A stretch of DNA of 64,000 nucleotides, taken from the NCBI RefSeq assembly GCF_004683865.2, contig NZ_CP038439.1:1776501-1840500 (forward strand), read 5' to 3'. Positions within the stretch are counted from its first letter, which is position 1; each line of letters opens with the position of its first letter. The stretch comes from Paracoccus liaowanqingii (GTDB lineage: Bacteria > Pseudomonadota > Alphaproteobacteria > Rhodobacterales > Rhodobacteraceae). The position numbers and the translations under genes were made by a program. The notes beneath the pieces are model-generated. The model was not told the origin of the DNA. It worked only from the letters and a program-made list of their open reading frames with translations, and searched no databases. Shown piece by piece: positions 54,663 through 63,919 of this stretch.

Positions 54663-55436
54663 ATGGGCTTTTCCGCCGACTGGCTGGCGCTGCGCGAACC
54701 CGCCGACATCGCCGCCCGCGATGCCGGGCTGCTGGCGGGTGCCGTCGCGGCGGCCGGGGCGGATCCGGTGATCCTGGATCTGGGTTGCGGCACGGGATCG
54801 ACTCTGCGCACGCTGGCCCCGCACCTGCCCGCCCATGCGCGCTGGCATCTGGTCGACAACGACCCTGCCTTGCTGGAGCGGGCCGCGACCGAAGCGCCGG
54901 GCCGGGCTGACACCCATGCGCTGGACCTGCGCGATCTGGACGCCCTGCTGTTCGAGGGGGTGACGCTGGTCACCGCCTCGGCGCTGCTGGACCTGATGCC
55001 CGCCCCCTGGATCGCGGCGCTGGCCGCGCATCTGGCCAAGGCCGGCCTGCCCTTCTATGGCGCGCTGTCCTATGACGGCGTGATGACCTGGGATCCGGCC
55101 TTTCCCGAGGACGCCCAGATCACCCGCGCCTTCAACGACCACCAGCGCGGGGACAAGGGCCTGGGCCCCGCGCTTGGCCCCGATGCCGCCACCCGCGCCG
55201 CCGCGATCTTCGCCGCCGCAGGCTTTCGCGTGACCGAGGGCGACAGCCCGTGGCGCCTGGATGCCGACACTGCCCCCCTGCAGCGCGCGCTGCTGGAGGG
55301 GATCGCCGGCGCCGCCGCCGAGATGGGCGCGACAGGTGCCGCCGCATGGGGCGACCGCCGCGCCGCCGCTGCCGAGGGCAGCCTGTGCGTCATCGGCCAT
55401 CGCGATCTGCTGGCGCTGCCCGCGCGGCAGACCTGA
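54663..55436 (+). CDS. Class I SAM-dependent methyltransferase
   Basis: A 257-residue methyltransferase with motif I in PVILDLGCGTGSTLRTLAPH (about 35-54), the acidic motif II in WHLVDNDPALLERA and ALDLRDLDALLFEG. The central region LMPAPWIAALAAHLAKAG follows the usual order. It starts 2 bases after the PTPS-like stop, with GAGGGG inside the end of that gene as ribosome site. By context the methyl acceptor is probably a pteridine, pyrimidine or ribityl-like intermediate; this is inference. Confidence 0.85.
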   Translation: MGFSADWLALREPADIAARDAGLLAGAVAAAGADPVILDLGCGTGSTLRTLAPHLPAHARWHLVDNDPALLERAATEAPGRADTHALDLRDLDALLFEGVTLVTASALLDLMPAPWIAALAAHLAKAGLPFYGALSYDGVMTWDPAFPEDAQITRAFNDHQRGDKGLGPALGPDAATRAAAIFAAAGFRVTEGDSPWRLDADTAPLQRALLEGIAGAAAEMGATGAAAWGDRRAAAAEGSLCVIGHRDLLALPARQT

Positions 55437-55459
55437 CCGGACCAGAGAGGAGAGGAGCC

Positions 55460-56296
55460 ATGCAGGTCGTCGACGTCACCCCCCGGGTCTGGGACCGCAT
55501 CCTGTCGGTCCGCAACGGCATGGCCTGCGCCTGCTGCGGGCGCTTCTCGCCCGGCGAGCGCGCCGCGCTGGACCTCTACGGTCCGGTGGCGCGGCGCGAT
55601 CTGGGGGCGGTGACGCTGGCGCAGATCGGGCAGTCGCTGGACGGGCGCGTGGCCACCGCCTCGGGCGATGCGCGCGACGTGTCGGGCCCCGAGGGGCTGG
55701 CGCATCTGCACCGGCTGCGCGCGCTGGTCGACGGCGTGGTGATCGGCGTCAGGACGGCGCTGCACGACCAGCCCCGCCTGACGGTGCGGCTGTGCAGCGG
55801 CGCCAACCCCGCGCGCATTGTCATCGATCCGCGCGGACGCCTGCCCGACGACGCGCTGGTGCTGGCGGCGGACGGCGCGCGCCGCATCGTCGTGACCGGC
55901 ACCGACCGCCCCCGCGCCCCGGGCATCGAGATCCTGCGCCTGCCTAGCCCCGATGGACGGCTGGACCCCGCGCAGATCCTGGAGGGCCTGCGCGGCATGG
56001 GGCTGGGATCGCTGCTGATCGAGGGCGGCGGGCTGACCATCACCGGGTTCCTCGAGGCCGGGCTCTTGGACCGGCTGCAGGTCTCGGTCGCGCCGCTGAT
56101 CATCGGGGCGGGACCGCAGGGCCTGACCAGCCTGTCCCCCGTGGACCGGCTGAAGGACGCGCTGCGCCCCGAGATGCGGGTCTTCGGCATGGGCACGGAC
56201 ATCGTCTTCGACTGCGCGCTTGGGGACCGGGCCAGCCACGCGGCGCTGCCGCTGCATGATGCGGCGCCGCTGGCGCAGGTCACCGCTGCGAACTAG
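55460..56296 (+). CDS. RibD C-terminal reductase-like protein
   Basis: A 278-residue protein of the dihydrofolate-reductase/RibD_C fold: LAQIGQSLDGRVATASGDAR, RALVDGVVIGVRTALHDQPR, ARIVIDPRGRLPDDAL and SLLIEGGGLTITGFLEAGLL. It has no deaminase domain, so it can only be a reductase acting on a pyrimidine- or pterin-like compound. An N-terminal stretch with MACACCGRFSPGERAALDLY has three cysteines of unknown use. GAGAGGAGAGGAG gives a strong ribosome site before ATG 55460. It closes the ribA cluster and converges with the CoA-transferase gene. Confidence 0.85.
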   Translation: MQVVDVTPRVWDRILSVRNGMACACCGRFSPGERAALDLYGPVARRDLGAVTLAQIGQSLDGRVATASGDARDVSGPEGLAHLHRLRALVDGVVIGVRTALHDQPRLTVRLCSGANPARIVIDPRGRLPDDALVLAADGARRIVVTGTDRPRAPGIEILRLPSPDGRLDPAQILEGLRGMGLGSLLIEGGGLTITGFLEAGLLDRLQVSVAPLIIGAGPQGLTSLSPVDRLKDALRPEMRVFGMGTDIVFDCALGDRASHAALPLHDAAPLAQVTAAN

Positions 56297-56306
56297 GGCC
56301 GCGACC

Positions 56307-57455
56307 TCAGGCCGGATCGAAGGACCAGCGCCCTTCGCCCAGGGCGGGGGCGGCGCCGTCGGCCACGGTCGGGCTGCGCGACAGGGTGATCGGCGTGCGC
56401 AGCCCCGCAATCCCCTCGGGCGCCACGACCATGCCTCGCGCCCCTGCCTGCGGATCGGACAGCGCCTCTGACACCCGGTTGATCGGCCCCGCCGGCACCC
56501 CCGCCTGCGTCAGCGCCGCGATCAGGTCGCCGCGGCTGCGTCGGGCCGTGGCCTCGGCTAGGGTCGCGCACAGCGCCTCGCGCCCCGCCACGCGCAGGGC
56601 ATTGGTGGCCAGCGCCGGATCCTGCGCCAGATCGGGAAGGTCCAGCGCCAGGCACAGCGACCGGAACTGGCGGTCATTGCCGCAGGCGACGATCAGATGC
56701 CCGTCCGACGCCGGAAAGACCTGATAGGGCACGATATTGGGATGGGCATTGCCAAGCCGCGCGGGCTCGACCCCGCCCAGCAGGTGATTGGCCGCCTGAT
56801 TGGCCAGCACGCCAATCGCGCAGTCGAACAGCGCCAGATCGACCTGCTGCCCCCGCCCCGACCGCACCCGTTCCGCCAGCGCCGCCTGGATGCCGATCAC
56901 GCCGTAAAGCCCGGTGAAGACGTCGATCCAGGCCACGCCGACCTTCTGCGGCTCGCCCGCAGGATCGCCGGTCAGCTCCATGATCCCGCCCATGCCCTGG
57001 ATCAGGAAATCATAGCCCGGCTGTCGGGCGCGCGGCCCGGTCTGCCCGAAGCCCGTGACCGAGGCATAGACCAGCCCCGGATTGCGCGCCGAGACGCTGG
57101 CATAATCCAGCCCAAACCGCGCCAGCCCGCCTTGCTTGAAGTTCTCGATCACCACGTCGGCGCCGTCGATCAGGTCCCGCAGCCGCGCCAGATCGCCCGC
57201 ATCGTTGAAGTCGCAGGTGACGCTGGTCTTGCCGCGATTGGTGGCGTGGAAATAGGCCGCGACCGTCTCCACCGTGCCGTCCGCGCGGGGGCGGTCGATG
57301 AACGGAGGCCCCCACCGGCGGGTGTCGTCGCCCTCGGGCGCCTCGACCTTGATGACCTGCGCCCCCAGATCGGCCAGGGTCTGGCCGATCCAGGGACCGG
57401 CCAGGATGCGGGCCAGCTCGACGACCTTGAGGCCCGCCAGAGGCCCCTCAGCCAA
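56307..57455 (-). CDS. CaiB/BaiF family III CoA-transferase
   Basis: A 382-residue protein beginning with the family block [20 protein letters not shown] and [13 protein letters not shown], followed by [27 protein letters not shown] and the catalytic Asp in [15 protein letters not shown]. It transfers CoA between dicarboxylates or similar acids. The start is TTG 57455, which overlaps the end of gcdH by 8 bases and gives the standard N-terminus. Next to glutaryl-CoA dehydrogenase, it is likely to activate glutarate to glutaryl-CoA, as in known gcdH neighbourhoods. Confidence 0.9.
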   Translation of the reverse strand: MAEGPLAGLKVVELARILAGPWIGQTLADLGAQVIKVEAPEGDDTRRWGPPFIDRPRADGTVETVAAYFHATNRGKTSVTCDFNDAGDLARLRDLIDGADVVIENFKQGGLARFGLDYASVSARNPGLVYASVTGFGQTGPRARQPGYDFLIQGMGGIMELTGDPAGEPQKVGVAWIDVFTGLYGVIGIQAALAERVRSGRGQQVDLALFDCAIGVLANQAANHLLGGVEPARLGNAHPNIVPYQVFPASDGHLIVACGNDRQFRSLCLALDLPDLAQDPALATNALRVAGREALCATLAEATARRSRGDLIAALTQAGVPAGPINRVSEALSDPQAGARGMVVAPEGIAGLRTPITLSRSPTVADGAAPALGEGRWSFDPA

Positions 57456-58656
57456 AGGCCGCCAGCCCGGTCTGCGCCCGACCCAGGATCAGGGCATGCA
57501 CGTCATGGGTGCCCTCGTAGGTGTTCACGGTCTCCAGGTTCTGCGAATGCCGCATCACATGGTATTCGATCTGGATGCCGTTGCCGCCATGCATGTCGCG
57601 GGCCATCCGCGCGATGTCCAGCGCCTTGCCGCAATTGTTGCGCTTGATCAGCGAGATCATCTCGGGCGCGAAGCGGCCCTCGTCCATCAGCCGACCCACG
57701 CGCAGGGACGCCTGCAGGCCCAAGGCGATCTCGGTCTGCATGTCGGCCAGCTTCTTCTGGTAGAGCTGCGTGGCGGCCAGCGGACGGTTGAACTGCTTGC
57801 GGTCCATGCCATAGCGATGCGCGCGGAACCAGCAATCCTCGGCCGCCCCCATCACGCCCCAGCTGATGCCATAGCGCGCGCGGTTGAGGCAGCCGAAGGG
57901 CCCGCTCATGCCGCTGACATTGGGCAGCAGGGCATCCTCGCCGACCTCGACATTCTCCATCACGATCTCGCCGGTGATCGAGGCACGCAGGGACAGCTTG
58001 CCGCCGATCTTGGGCGCCGACAGGCCCTTCATGCCCTTTTCCAGCACGAAGCCGCGGATCTTGCCGCCATGCGCGTCCGACTTGGCCCAGATCACGAAGA
58101 CATCCGCGATCGGGCTGTTCGAGATCCACATCTTGGCACCGTTCAGCACATAGCCGCCCTCGGTCTTGACGGCGCGGGTCTTCATGCCGGCGGGGTCGGA
58201 CCCGGCATCGGGCTCGGTCAGGCCGAAGCAGCCGATCCATTCGCCCGAGGCCAGCTTGGGCAGGTATTTCATCCGCTGTTCCTCGGATCCGTAGGCATGG
58301 ATCGGGAACATCACCAGGCTCGACTGCACCGACATCATGCTGCGATAGCCGCTGTCGATCCGCTCGACCTCGCGCGCGACCAGACCATAGGCCACGTAGG
58401 ACGCGCCCACCCCGCCGTATTCCTCAGGGATGGTGACGCCCAGCAACCCGCTGGCGCCCATCTCGGCAAAGATCTCGGGGTCGGTCTGCTCGTTCAGATA
58501 GGCCGCCTGCACGCGCGGGGCCAGCTTGTCGGCGGCGAAGGAGGCGGCGGTCTCGCGGATCATCCGCTCGTCCTCTTCCAGCTGGTCGTCCAGCAAGAAC
58601 GGATCCTCCCAGGCAAAGGTGGTGCCCTTGTGGTCCACGGTGGTCTTGTCCAGCAT
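57448..58656 (-). CDS. gcdH: Glutaryl-CoA dehydrogenase
   Basis: GcdH is a flavin enzyme that converts glutaryl-CoA to crotonyl-CoA in lysine and tryptophan breakdown. The 402-residue product has [20 protein letters not shown] (FAD/substrate site), [18 protein letters not shown] and the C-terminal [17 protein letters not shown] with [20 protein letters not shown], where the Glu is the catalytic base. AGGAAGG seven bases before ATG 58656 supports that start over 58692. It forms an operon with the CoA-transferase and is divergent from a LysR gene that is probably its regulator. Confidence 0.94.
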   Translation of the reverse strand: MLDKTTVDHKGTTFAWEDPFLLDDQLEEDERMIRETAASFAADKLAPRVQAAYLNEQTDPEIFAEMGASGLLGVTIPEEYGGVGASYVAYGLVAREVERIDSGYRSMMSVQSSLVMFPIHAYGSEEQRMKYLPKLASGEWIGCFGLTEPDAGSDPAGMKTRAVKTEGGYVLNGAKMWISNSPIADVFVIWAKSDAHGGKIRGFVLEKGMKGLSAPKIGGKLSLRASITGEIVMENVEVGEDALLPNVSGMSGPFGCLNRARYGISWGVMGAAEDCWFRAHRYGMDRKQFNRPLAATQLYQKKLADMQTEIALGLQASLRVGRLMDEGRFAPEMISLIKRNNCGKALDIARMARDMHGGNGIQIEYHVMRHSQNLETVNTYEGTHDVHALILGRAQTGLAAFG

Positions 58657-58739
58657 GATGGCGCCTTCCTGCATCGGGTGACTGTTCGGCACAGCCTATC
58701 CGATCCGGCGCCCCCCGAAAAACCCTATTTCCTCATGGC

Positions 58740-58760
58740 ATCATGCATTCTATGAATGAT
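58740..58760. promoter_or_regulatory. Interrupted palindrome between gcdH and LysR
   Basis: ATCAT-g-CAT-tct-ATG-a-ATGAT is symmetrical at 8 of 9 pairs on each side and has the T-N11-A spacing used by LysR proteins. It overlaps two possible starts of the LysR gene (58743 and 58752), so either the true start is 58764 or the site lies within the first codons. Confidence 0.5.
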
Positions 58761-59654
58761 CGTATGCGCCAACGCCGGTTTCTGCCCTCGCTGTCCCAGC
58801 TGATCGCCTTCGAGGCGGTGATGCGCCACGCCTCGGTCACGGCGGCGGCGGACGAGCTGCACCTGACGCAAAGCACCGTCAGCCGGCTGGTCGCCTCGCT
58901 GGAGCGGCAGCTGGGCAAGCCGCTGTTCACCCGCGACCGCAAGCGCCTGACCCCCACGGCCGAGGCGGCGGTCTATGCGGCCTCGGTCACGCAAGGGCTG
59001 GACCTGATCCAGCGCGCCAGCATGGGGCTGATCGCCAATCCCGGCGGGGGCGTGCTGTCGCTGTCGGTGCTGCCCACCTTCGCCACGCGCTGGCTGGCGC
59101 CGCGCATCGGGCAGTTCCTGGCGGACAATCCGGGCATCTCGATCAACCTGTCGACCAAGATCCAGCGCTTCAGCTTTGCCAGCGAAGCCTTTGATGCGGT
59201 GATTTATTTCGGCCAGCCCGACTGGCCGGACGCGCATCACGTCAAGCTGTTCGACGAACGGCTGACCGCCTGCGCCTCGCCCGCCTTCCTGGCCCGGCAC
59301 CAGATCGCCGCCCCCGCCGACATGGCCGGGCTTGCGATGCTGCAGCTGGAGACGCGCCCCTCGGGCTGGCAGGCCTGGGTCGCGGCGCAGGGCGGCGCGG
59401 ACGTGGCGGTGTCGGGGATGGTGATGGACCAGTTCTCGATGATGATCCAGGCGGCGATCTCGGGCCTGGGGGTGGCGCTGCTGCCCAGCTATCTGGCGCA
59501 GCCCGAGATCGACGAGGGGCGGCTGGTCCCGATCCTGCGCCCCGCCGTCCCGGGCGAGGGCGCCTATTGGCTGGCCTGGCCCGACCGGCGGCAGGGCGAC
59601 CCGGCCTTTACCCGCTTCCGCGCCTGGATCGAGGCGCAGGTCGCGCAGGACTGA
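58743..59654 (+). CDS. LysR-family regulator (GcdR/GcvA-like)
   Basis: A regulator of up to 303 residues with an N-terminal winged helix (FEAVMRHASVTAAADELHLT, then QSTVSRLVASLERQLGKPL) and an effector domain with LSVLPTFATRWLAPRIGQF, the pattern of the GcvA group. It is divergent from gcdH and the CoA-transferase gene, like GcdR regulators of glutarate catabolism, so activation of that operon by glutarate or glutaryl-CoA is likely. Starts at 58743, 58752 and 58764 are all possible and none has a clear ribosome site; the longest is given. Confidence 0.88.
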   Translation: MHSMNDRMRQRRFLPSLSQLIAFEAVMRHASVTAAADELHLTQSTVSRLVASLERQLGKPLFTRDRKRLTPTAEAAVYAASVTQGLDLIQRASMGLIANPGGGVLSLSVLPTFATRWLAPRIGQFLADNPGISINLSTKIQRFSFASEAFDAVIYFGQPDWPDAHHVKLFDERLTACASPAFLARHQIAAPADMAGLAMLQLETRPSGWQAWVAAQGGADVAVSGMVMDQFSMMIQAAISGLGVALLPSYLAQPEIDEGRLVPILRPAVPGEGAYWLAWPDRRQGDPAFTRFRAWIEAQVAQD

Positions 59655-59658
59655 CGCC

Positions 59659-62286
59659 TCACACCGCTTCGATGCGCACCTGCGCCCGCGCGCCGCCCAG
59701 GCTCTCGAAGGCCCGCTGGCGGCAGGTCAGGACCAGCACCTGCTGGTCGGCGGCCACCCGGTGCAGGGCGGTGAACATCGCCTCGATCCGGTCGTCGTCG
59801 GTATGGACCAGCGCGTCGTCCAGGATCACCGGCACCGGTCGACCCGCCTGCGCGAACAGCCGCGCGAAGGCCAGCCGGGTCAGGATCGCCACCTGCTCGC
59901 GCGTGCCGCCCGACAGGATGTCCAGCGTCTCGGCCTGGCCGTCGCGGGTCATCGCATGGGGCAGCAGGCTGTCATCGTCGATCTGCAGCGCCGCACCCGG
60001 ATGCAGGATCGCCAGCAGCGGCTGCAATTCGCGCAGCACGGGCCGGAAATAGGCGTCGCGCTGGCGGCTGCGGGCCTGGTCCAGCGCCGTACGCAGGCGG
60101 GTCAGCGCCGCCATCTCGGCCTCGAAGCGCGCGGCCCGGGCCTGGGCCGTGATGCGGCGGCCGGTCACGTCGTCGCGCAGCTCCTCGATGCCCTCCTCGG
60201 CCAGGATCTCGATGCGCATGTTCAGCGCGGCCAGCTCCTCGCGCAGCCCCTCCAGATCCCGGCGGGCCTGCTCGGCGGCGCTGGCGGCGCGGGTCAGGGC
60301 GGCCTCGGCGGTGGTCAGGTCGGGGGCCGAGGCCGCCAGGTCCTGCACCTGAAGGGCCGCCGCCGCGTGGCGGGCGGACAGGCCGGGCAGGTCAGCCTGC
60401 AGCGCCTGCAGCCGGGCGGCCAGATCCTCGGGCGCGCCCGCCTCGTCCTGCATCTCGGCCAGCGCCCGCTCGGCGGATCGGCGTTCGCCCTCGCCATCGG
60501 CACGGGCCTCTCCGGCGGCGATGGCGGCCTCGTGGGCGCCGCGCGCGGTGGCCTGCGCCTCGGCTTCGGCGGCCTCGGTGGCGGCCAGCTCGCGTTCCAG
60601 CGGCGCAGGGTCCTCGGCCTCCGCGGGGGCGCTGTCGGCCTCGGCCAAAGCGGTGGCGCAGGCGGTGCGCAGCGTCTCCAACCCCTCGGGGGCCAGCCCC
60701 TCCAGCGTCTGCGCGCCCTGCCGGGTGGCGTCGTCCAGCCGTTGTGCCAAGGCCAGCTGGCGCCGCGCCTCGGGCAGGTCCGCCGCCCCGCACTGGGCCA
60801 GCGCCCGGTCCAGCGCGTCCTGCGCCTGCGCCACGGCGGCAACCGCCCCCTGCCCCAGGCCGGGATCCACGATCAGCACGCCGAAGCCCGGCAGGTCCAG
60901 CCGCGTCCGCGCCATCACCGGCACCATCCCGGGCCCGAGCGGCGCGCCATCGGGCCAGGTCGCCGGGGGACCGTCCGGCAGCGCCTCGATGCAGACCGCC
61001 TGCGCCTCGGCCCGGGCCTGCGCGCGGTCCAGCGCCGTCTGCGCGGCCTCCAGCGCCGCCATCGCCTTGGGGGTGACGGTCAGGCGCGCACGTTCCGCGC
61101 GGTCCGCCTGCATCTGCGCCTGCAGGGCCTCGGCCCGCTCCAGGCTGCGGGTCAGGTCGGCGGCGCGGGACCGGGCGGCCTGGGCCAGCCGAGCGCGCTG
61201 CGCCACGGCCAGACGCGCCCGGCTGGCACGCGTGGCCTGGGCCGCGGCCTGCAGATCCGCGGCGGCGCGGCGGTCGCGCTGCGCCAGATCCTCGGCGCGC
61301 GCCTGCAGGGAGGCGGCGCGGGCCTCGGCCTCGGCCCGGGCCGCGCGGGCCTGATCCAGGCGCAGGGTCAGCTGCTGCACCTGATCGATGCGCGCCCGCG
61401 CGCCCGCCTCGTCCAGTTGCGCCAGCTTCAGGTCGCGCTCGGCCTGCTGGGTACGGTCGGCATGGGCACGGGCGGCCTGATGGGCGGCCTGTGCCTCGGC
61501 CAGCGCCTGCGCCCGCAGCCGGGCCGCCTGCGGATCGGACAGCCGCGCCAGACGCCGCTGCACCTCGGCCCGGCGCGTCAGGTCGCCCGACAGGCGCTGC
61601 GCCTTGTCCTGCGCCTCGGCCTCGGCCTGTGCCAGCGTCGCCGCCTCCTCGATGGCGCGGGCCCATTCGCCGCCCGCCCGGGGCCGGCCCGTGGCGGTGG
61701 CCAGCCGCGCCATCTCGTCCGTGACGCGCGCCAGCACCAGATCCATGCGCCGCCCCCCGGTCATCATGTCGATCTCTCCAGCGACCGAGGACAGCAGCTC
61801 GCGCCGCGCGCCAAGGCCGCGCTCGCGTTCGCGCCGCTCGTCCGCGCTGGCGCCCTCGGGCTCCAGCCCCAGCAATCCCTGCCGCACCCAGAGCAGGCCC
61901 GAGGGGCCCGCCAGATCGCCGCCCATCAGCCGGTCGATCCAGGCCTCGGCCTCGTCCTCCTGCGCGATCAGGCGGCCCTCCGCGTCTGTGACGCGGGCCT
62001 GCGGGCGCGACAGGAAGCGCTTGTGCAGGCGGAAGCGGCCCTCGGGCAGCTCGATCTCGGCCGAGATCTCGGGGGCGCCCCCGGCATGGGGCTGCAGCGC
62101 CTTGACCGGCGCCCGGCTGCTGCGATGGCGTTCGAAGAACAGCGCATGCAGCGCGTCGAAGAAGGTGGACTTGCCGAACTCGTTGGGCTCGGACAGCACG
62201 GTGACGCCGTCGCCCAGATCCGACAGGATGGCCCGGCGCCCGGCGAAGCGGCGGACATTGGTCAGCTCGATCCCGCGCAGCTTCAT
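59659..62286 (-). CDS. AAA-family ATPase, Rad50/SbcC/YhaN-like
   Basis: An 875-residue SMC-like ATPase. Walker A is at the N-terminus (SEPNEFGKSTFFDALHALFF, about 32-51), a long Ala/Arg/Glu-rich coiled coil fills about 170-700, and the C-terminal lobe has the ABC signature ILSGGTREQ and Walker B VPVILDDALVHTDDDR. No zinc-hook CxxC is visible, in contrast to SbcC/Rad50, but as in YhaN. With the adjacent Mre11-like phosphoesterase (start overlapping its stop by ATGA) it should form a DNA end-processing complex. It converges with the LysR gene at a 4-bp gap. Confidence 0.88.
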   Translation of the reverse strand: MKLRGIELTNVRRFAGRRAILSDLGDGVTVLSEPNEFGKSTFFDALHALFFERHRSSRAPVKALQPHAGGAPEISAEIELPEGRFRLHKRFLSRPQARVTDAEGRLIAQEDEAEAWIDRLMGGDLAGPSGLLWVRQGLLGLEPEGASADERRERERGLGARRELLSSVAGEIDMMTGGRRMDLVLARVTDEMARLATATGRPRAGGEWARAIEEAATLAQAEAEAQDKAQRLSGDLTRRAEVQRRLARLSDPQAARLRAQALAEAQAAHQAARAHADRTQQAERDLKLAQLDEAGARARIDQVQQLTLRLDQARAARAEAEARAASLQARAEDLAQRDRRAAADLQAAAQATRASRARLAVAQRARLAQAARSRAADLTRSLERAEALQAQMQADRAERARLTVTPKAMAALEAAQTALDRAQARAEAQAVCIEALPDGPPATWPDGAPLGPGMVPVMARTRLDLPGFGVLIVDPGLGQGAVAAVAQAQDALDRALAQCGAADLPEARRQLALAQRLDDATRQGAQTLEGLAPEGLETLRTACATALAEADSAPAEAEDPAPLERELAATEAAEAEAQATARGAHEAAIAAGEARADGEGERRSAERALAEMQDEAGAPEDLAARLQALQADLPGLSARHAAAALQVQDLAASAPDLTTAEAALTRAASAAEQARRDLEGLREELAALNMRIEILAEEGIEELRDDVTGRRITAQARAARFEAEMAALTRLRTALDQARSRQRDAYFRPVLRELQPLLAILHPGAALQIDDDSLLPHAMTRDGQAETLDILSGGTREQVAILTRLAFARLFAQAGRPVPVILDDALVHTDDDRIEAMFTALHRVAADQQVLVLTCRQRAFESLGGARAQVRIEAV

Positions 62287-63404
62287 GCCTGCACCTCCTG
62301 CGCGAAGCTGTAGAGGCGCGACAGCGCCGCCGCCGCGATGTCGCGGTCGGCCTGCGACAGCTGCGGCGCCTGGCTGTCCGACAGCAGCGCCTCGGCGGCG
62401 TGGCGCAGGGCACCGGCACGGTCGATCAGGTCCAGATCGTCGGGCCGCGCCTCGACCTGCAGGGCCGACAGGTCGGCGCCGAACCAGCCGAAATCCGGGG
62501 CCAGGTCCTGCAGCGCGGCATCCAGCGTGGCGCGATCCGCCAAGGCCAGCCGCCCCGAGGCGGTCAGGCTGACCAGATGGTCGCGCCGGGCATCCGCGGG
62601 CAGGACGCGGTCCAGACTGTCCGTCGCCGCATCGCCGGGCAACAGGTCCAGATGCGGGCGCAGCCAGCGGAACTGGCCCAGGGGCAGCGGCTGCACCTGC
62701 GGGGCCGCGCCTTGGCCCGCCAGATCGACCAGCAGCGCGCCGGGGCGGGTGTCATGCTTGAAGCCGTCCGCCTCGGGCGTGCCGGAATACCAGGTGGCGG
62801 GCCCCACGGGCATCTGCCCGTGCCAGTCGCCAAGCGCCAGATAGTCCAGCCCCGAGCGCGCCGCCCGGTCGGGCGGGATGATCCCCGCGCGGCCCCCGCC
62901 CTCGTCGAAATCGAGGATCGGCCCGTGGCCCAGCCCGATGCGCAGCGCGCCCGAGGGCGTGGGCGCGTCCATCGCTTCGGTCAGGTCGCGGCCCGCGCGG
63001 CGCTGCGTGCAGGGCGCGGGCAGCAGCCAGACGCCCTCGGCCAAAGCCACCGGCTCGGGGTTCAGGATCGGCTGCAGGTTCGGCGGGCCGTCCGCGCCGA
63101 TGCGGCGCCACAGTTCCGAGGCGGCAAGGCTGTCATGGTTGCCCGGCAGCAGGATCCAGCGGATGTCGACGGCCTCGGCCATGGCGCGAAGGGCCTGGCG
63201 CAGCGTGTCGGGGGCGGGCGTCTCGGCGTCGAAGCTGTCGCCCGCCAGCAGCACGACCCCGGCCCCGTGATCCCGCGCGGCCTGCGCCAGCCGCCCGATG
63301 GCGCCGTGGCGGGCCTCGCGCAGGCGGTTGCGGATGCCCTCGGGATAGCCGCCGAAGGGCTTGCCCAGATGCAGGTCGGAACTGTGCAGGCAGCGAAAGC
63401 GCAT
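62283..63404 (-). CDS. Mre11/SbcD/YhaO-like DNA exonuclease
   Basis: A 373-residue calcineurin-like phosphoesterase with the metal motifs in order: HSSDLHLGKP (about 7-16), LLAGDSFDAE, LLPGNHDS, GLGHGPILDF and LALGDWHGQM. This is the Mre11 nuclease set, which degrades or trims DNA ends with Mn. The C-terminal region is variable, as in YhaO-like forms. AAAGGA before ATG 63404 supports the start. It forms a coupled pair with the Rad50-like ATPase and probably acts in double-strand-break repair. Confidence 0.88.
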   Translation of the reverse strand: MRFRCLHSSDLHLGKPFGGYPEGIRNRLREARHGAIGRLAQAARDHGAGVVLLAGDSFDAETPAPDTLRQALRAMAEAVDIRWILLPGNHDSLAASELWRRIGADGPPNLQPILNPEPVALAEGVWLLPAPCTQRRAGRDLTEAMDAPTPSGALRIGLGHGPILDFDEGGGRAGIIPPDRAARSGLDYLALGDWHGQMPVGPATWYSGTPEADGFKHDTRPGALLVDLAGQGAAPQVQPLPLGQFRWLRPHLDLLPGDAATDSLDRVLPADARRDHLVSLTASGRLALADRATLDAALQDLAPDFGWFGADLSALQVEARPDDLDLIDRAGALRHAAEALLSDSQAPQLSQADRDIAAAALSRLYSFAQEVQA

Positions 63405-63473
63405 CCGGGCGGGTCCTTTCCGGTCAGGTCCCCCGCTTGCTGCCATGGATCGCGCGGCGGCGAAACCCCGGCG

Positions 63474-63914
63474 TCAGCGCAGGACGACCTGCAGCCCCAC
63501 AGGGTCCGGCCCCATGTCGAAGGCGCTTTCGTCGAAGCGCGGCGCCCGCAGGCGCGGCGCGGCGTTGCCCGACACGCCCCAGCCCTCGGTCGGGATGCCG
63601 AAGACATTGGTACCAAGCCGCCCGTCGGCATCCGCGTCATGCATCACCGCGACCGCATAGCGGCCCGGCGCCACGCCGGAAAAGACGCAGCGCGCCTGCC
63701 CGCCGCGCGGCGGCACCCGGTCGGCGGCCAGCGGCACGCCTTGGGGAAAGCCGCCCGGATCGCCGTGCAGGCTGCAGGCCACCACGCCCCGGTCGTCGGG
63801 GACGCCGGTCACCAGCACCTCCAGCCGGTCGGCCCATGCGGGCGCGGCCAGCAGCAGCAGGGCGGCCAGCGCCACCCAGAGACGCTGCGCCCCGCTGCGC
63901 CGGAGGGCGGCCAT
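63474..63914 (-). CDS. DUF2141 secreted protein
   Basis: A 146-residue protein with a Sec signal peptide (RLWVALAALLLLAAPAWA, cleavage after AWA near residue 28) and a DUF2141 domain: RGVVACSLHGDPGGFPQG, the Ala/Tyr-rich GVAPGRYAVAVMHDADADGR and LGTNVFGIPTEGWGVS. It should be periplasmic or surface-exposed; the family has no assigned function. Two cysteines could pair. It lies between the Mre11-like gene (69 bp away) and the ferredoxin gene (5 bp away). Confidence 0.85.
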   Translation of the reverse strand: MAALRRSGAQRLWVALAALLLLAAPAWADRLEVLVTGVPDDRGVVACSLHGDPGGFPQGVPLAADRVPPRGGQARCVFSGVAPGRYAVAVMHDADADGRLGTNVFGIPTEGWGVSGNAAPRLRAPRFDESAFDMGPDPVGLQVVLR

Positions 63915-63919
63915 GCCGG

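Noticed and set aside
59761..62313. 850-codon open frame opposite the Rad50-like ATPase
   Set aside because: Its composition mirrors the repetitive Ala/Arg/Glu coiled coil on the other strand; no family features.
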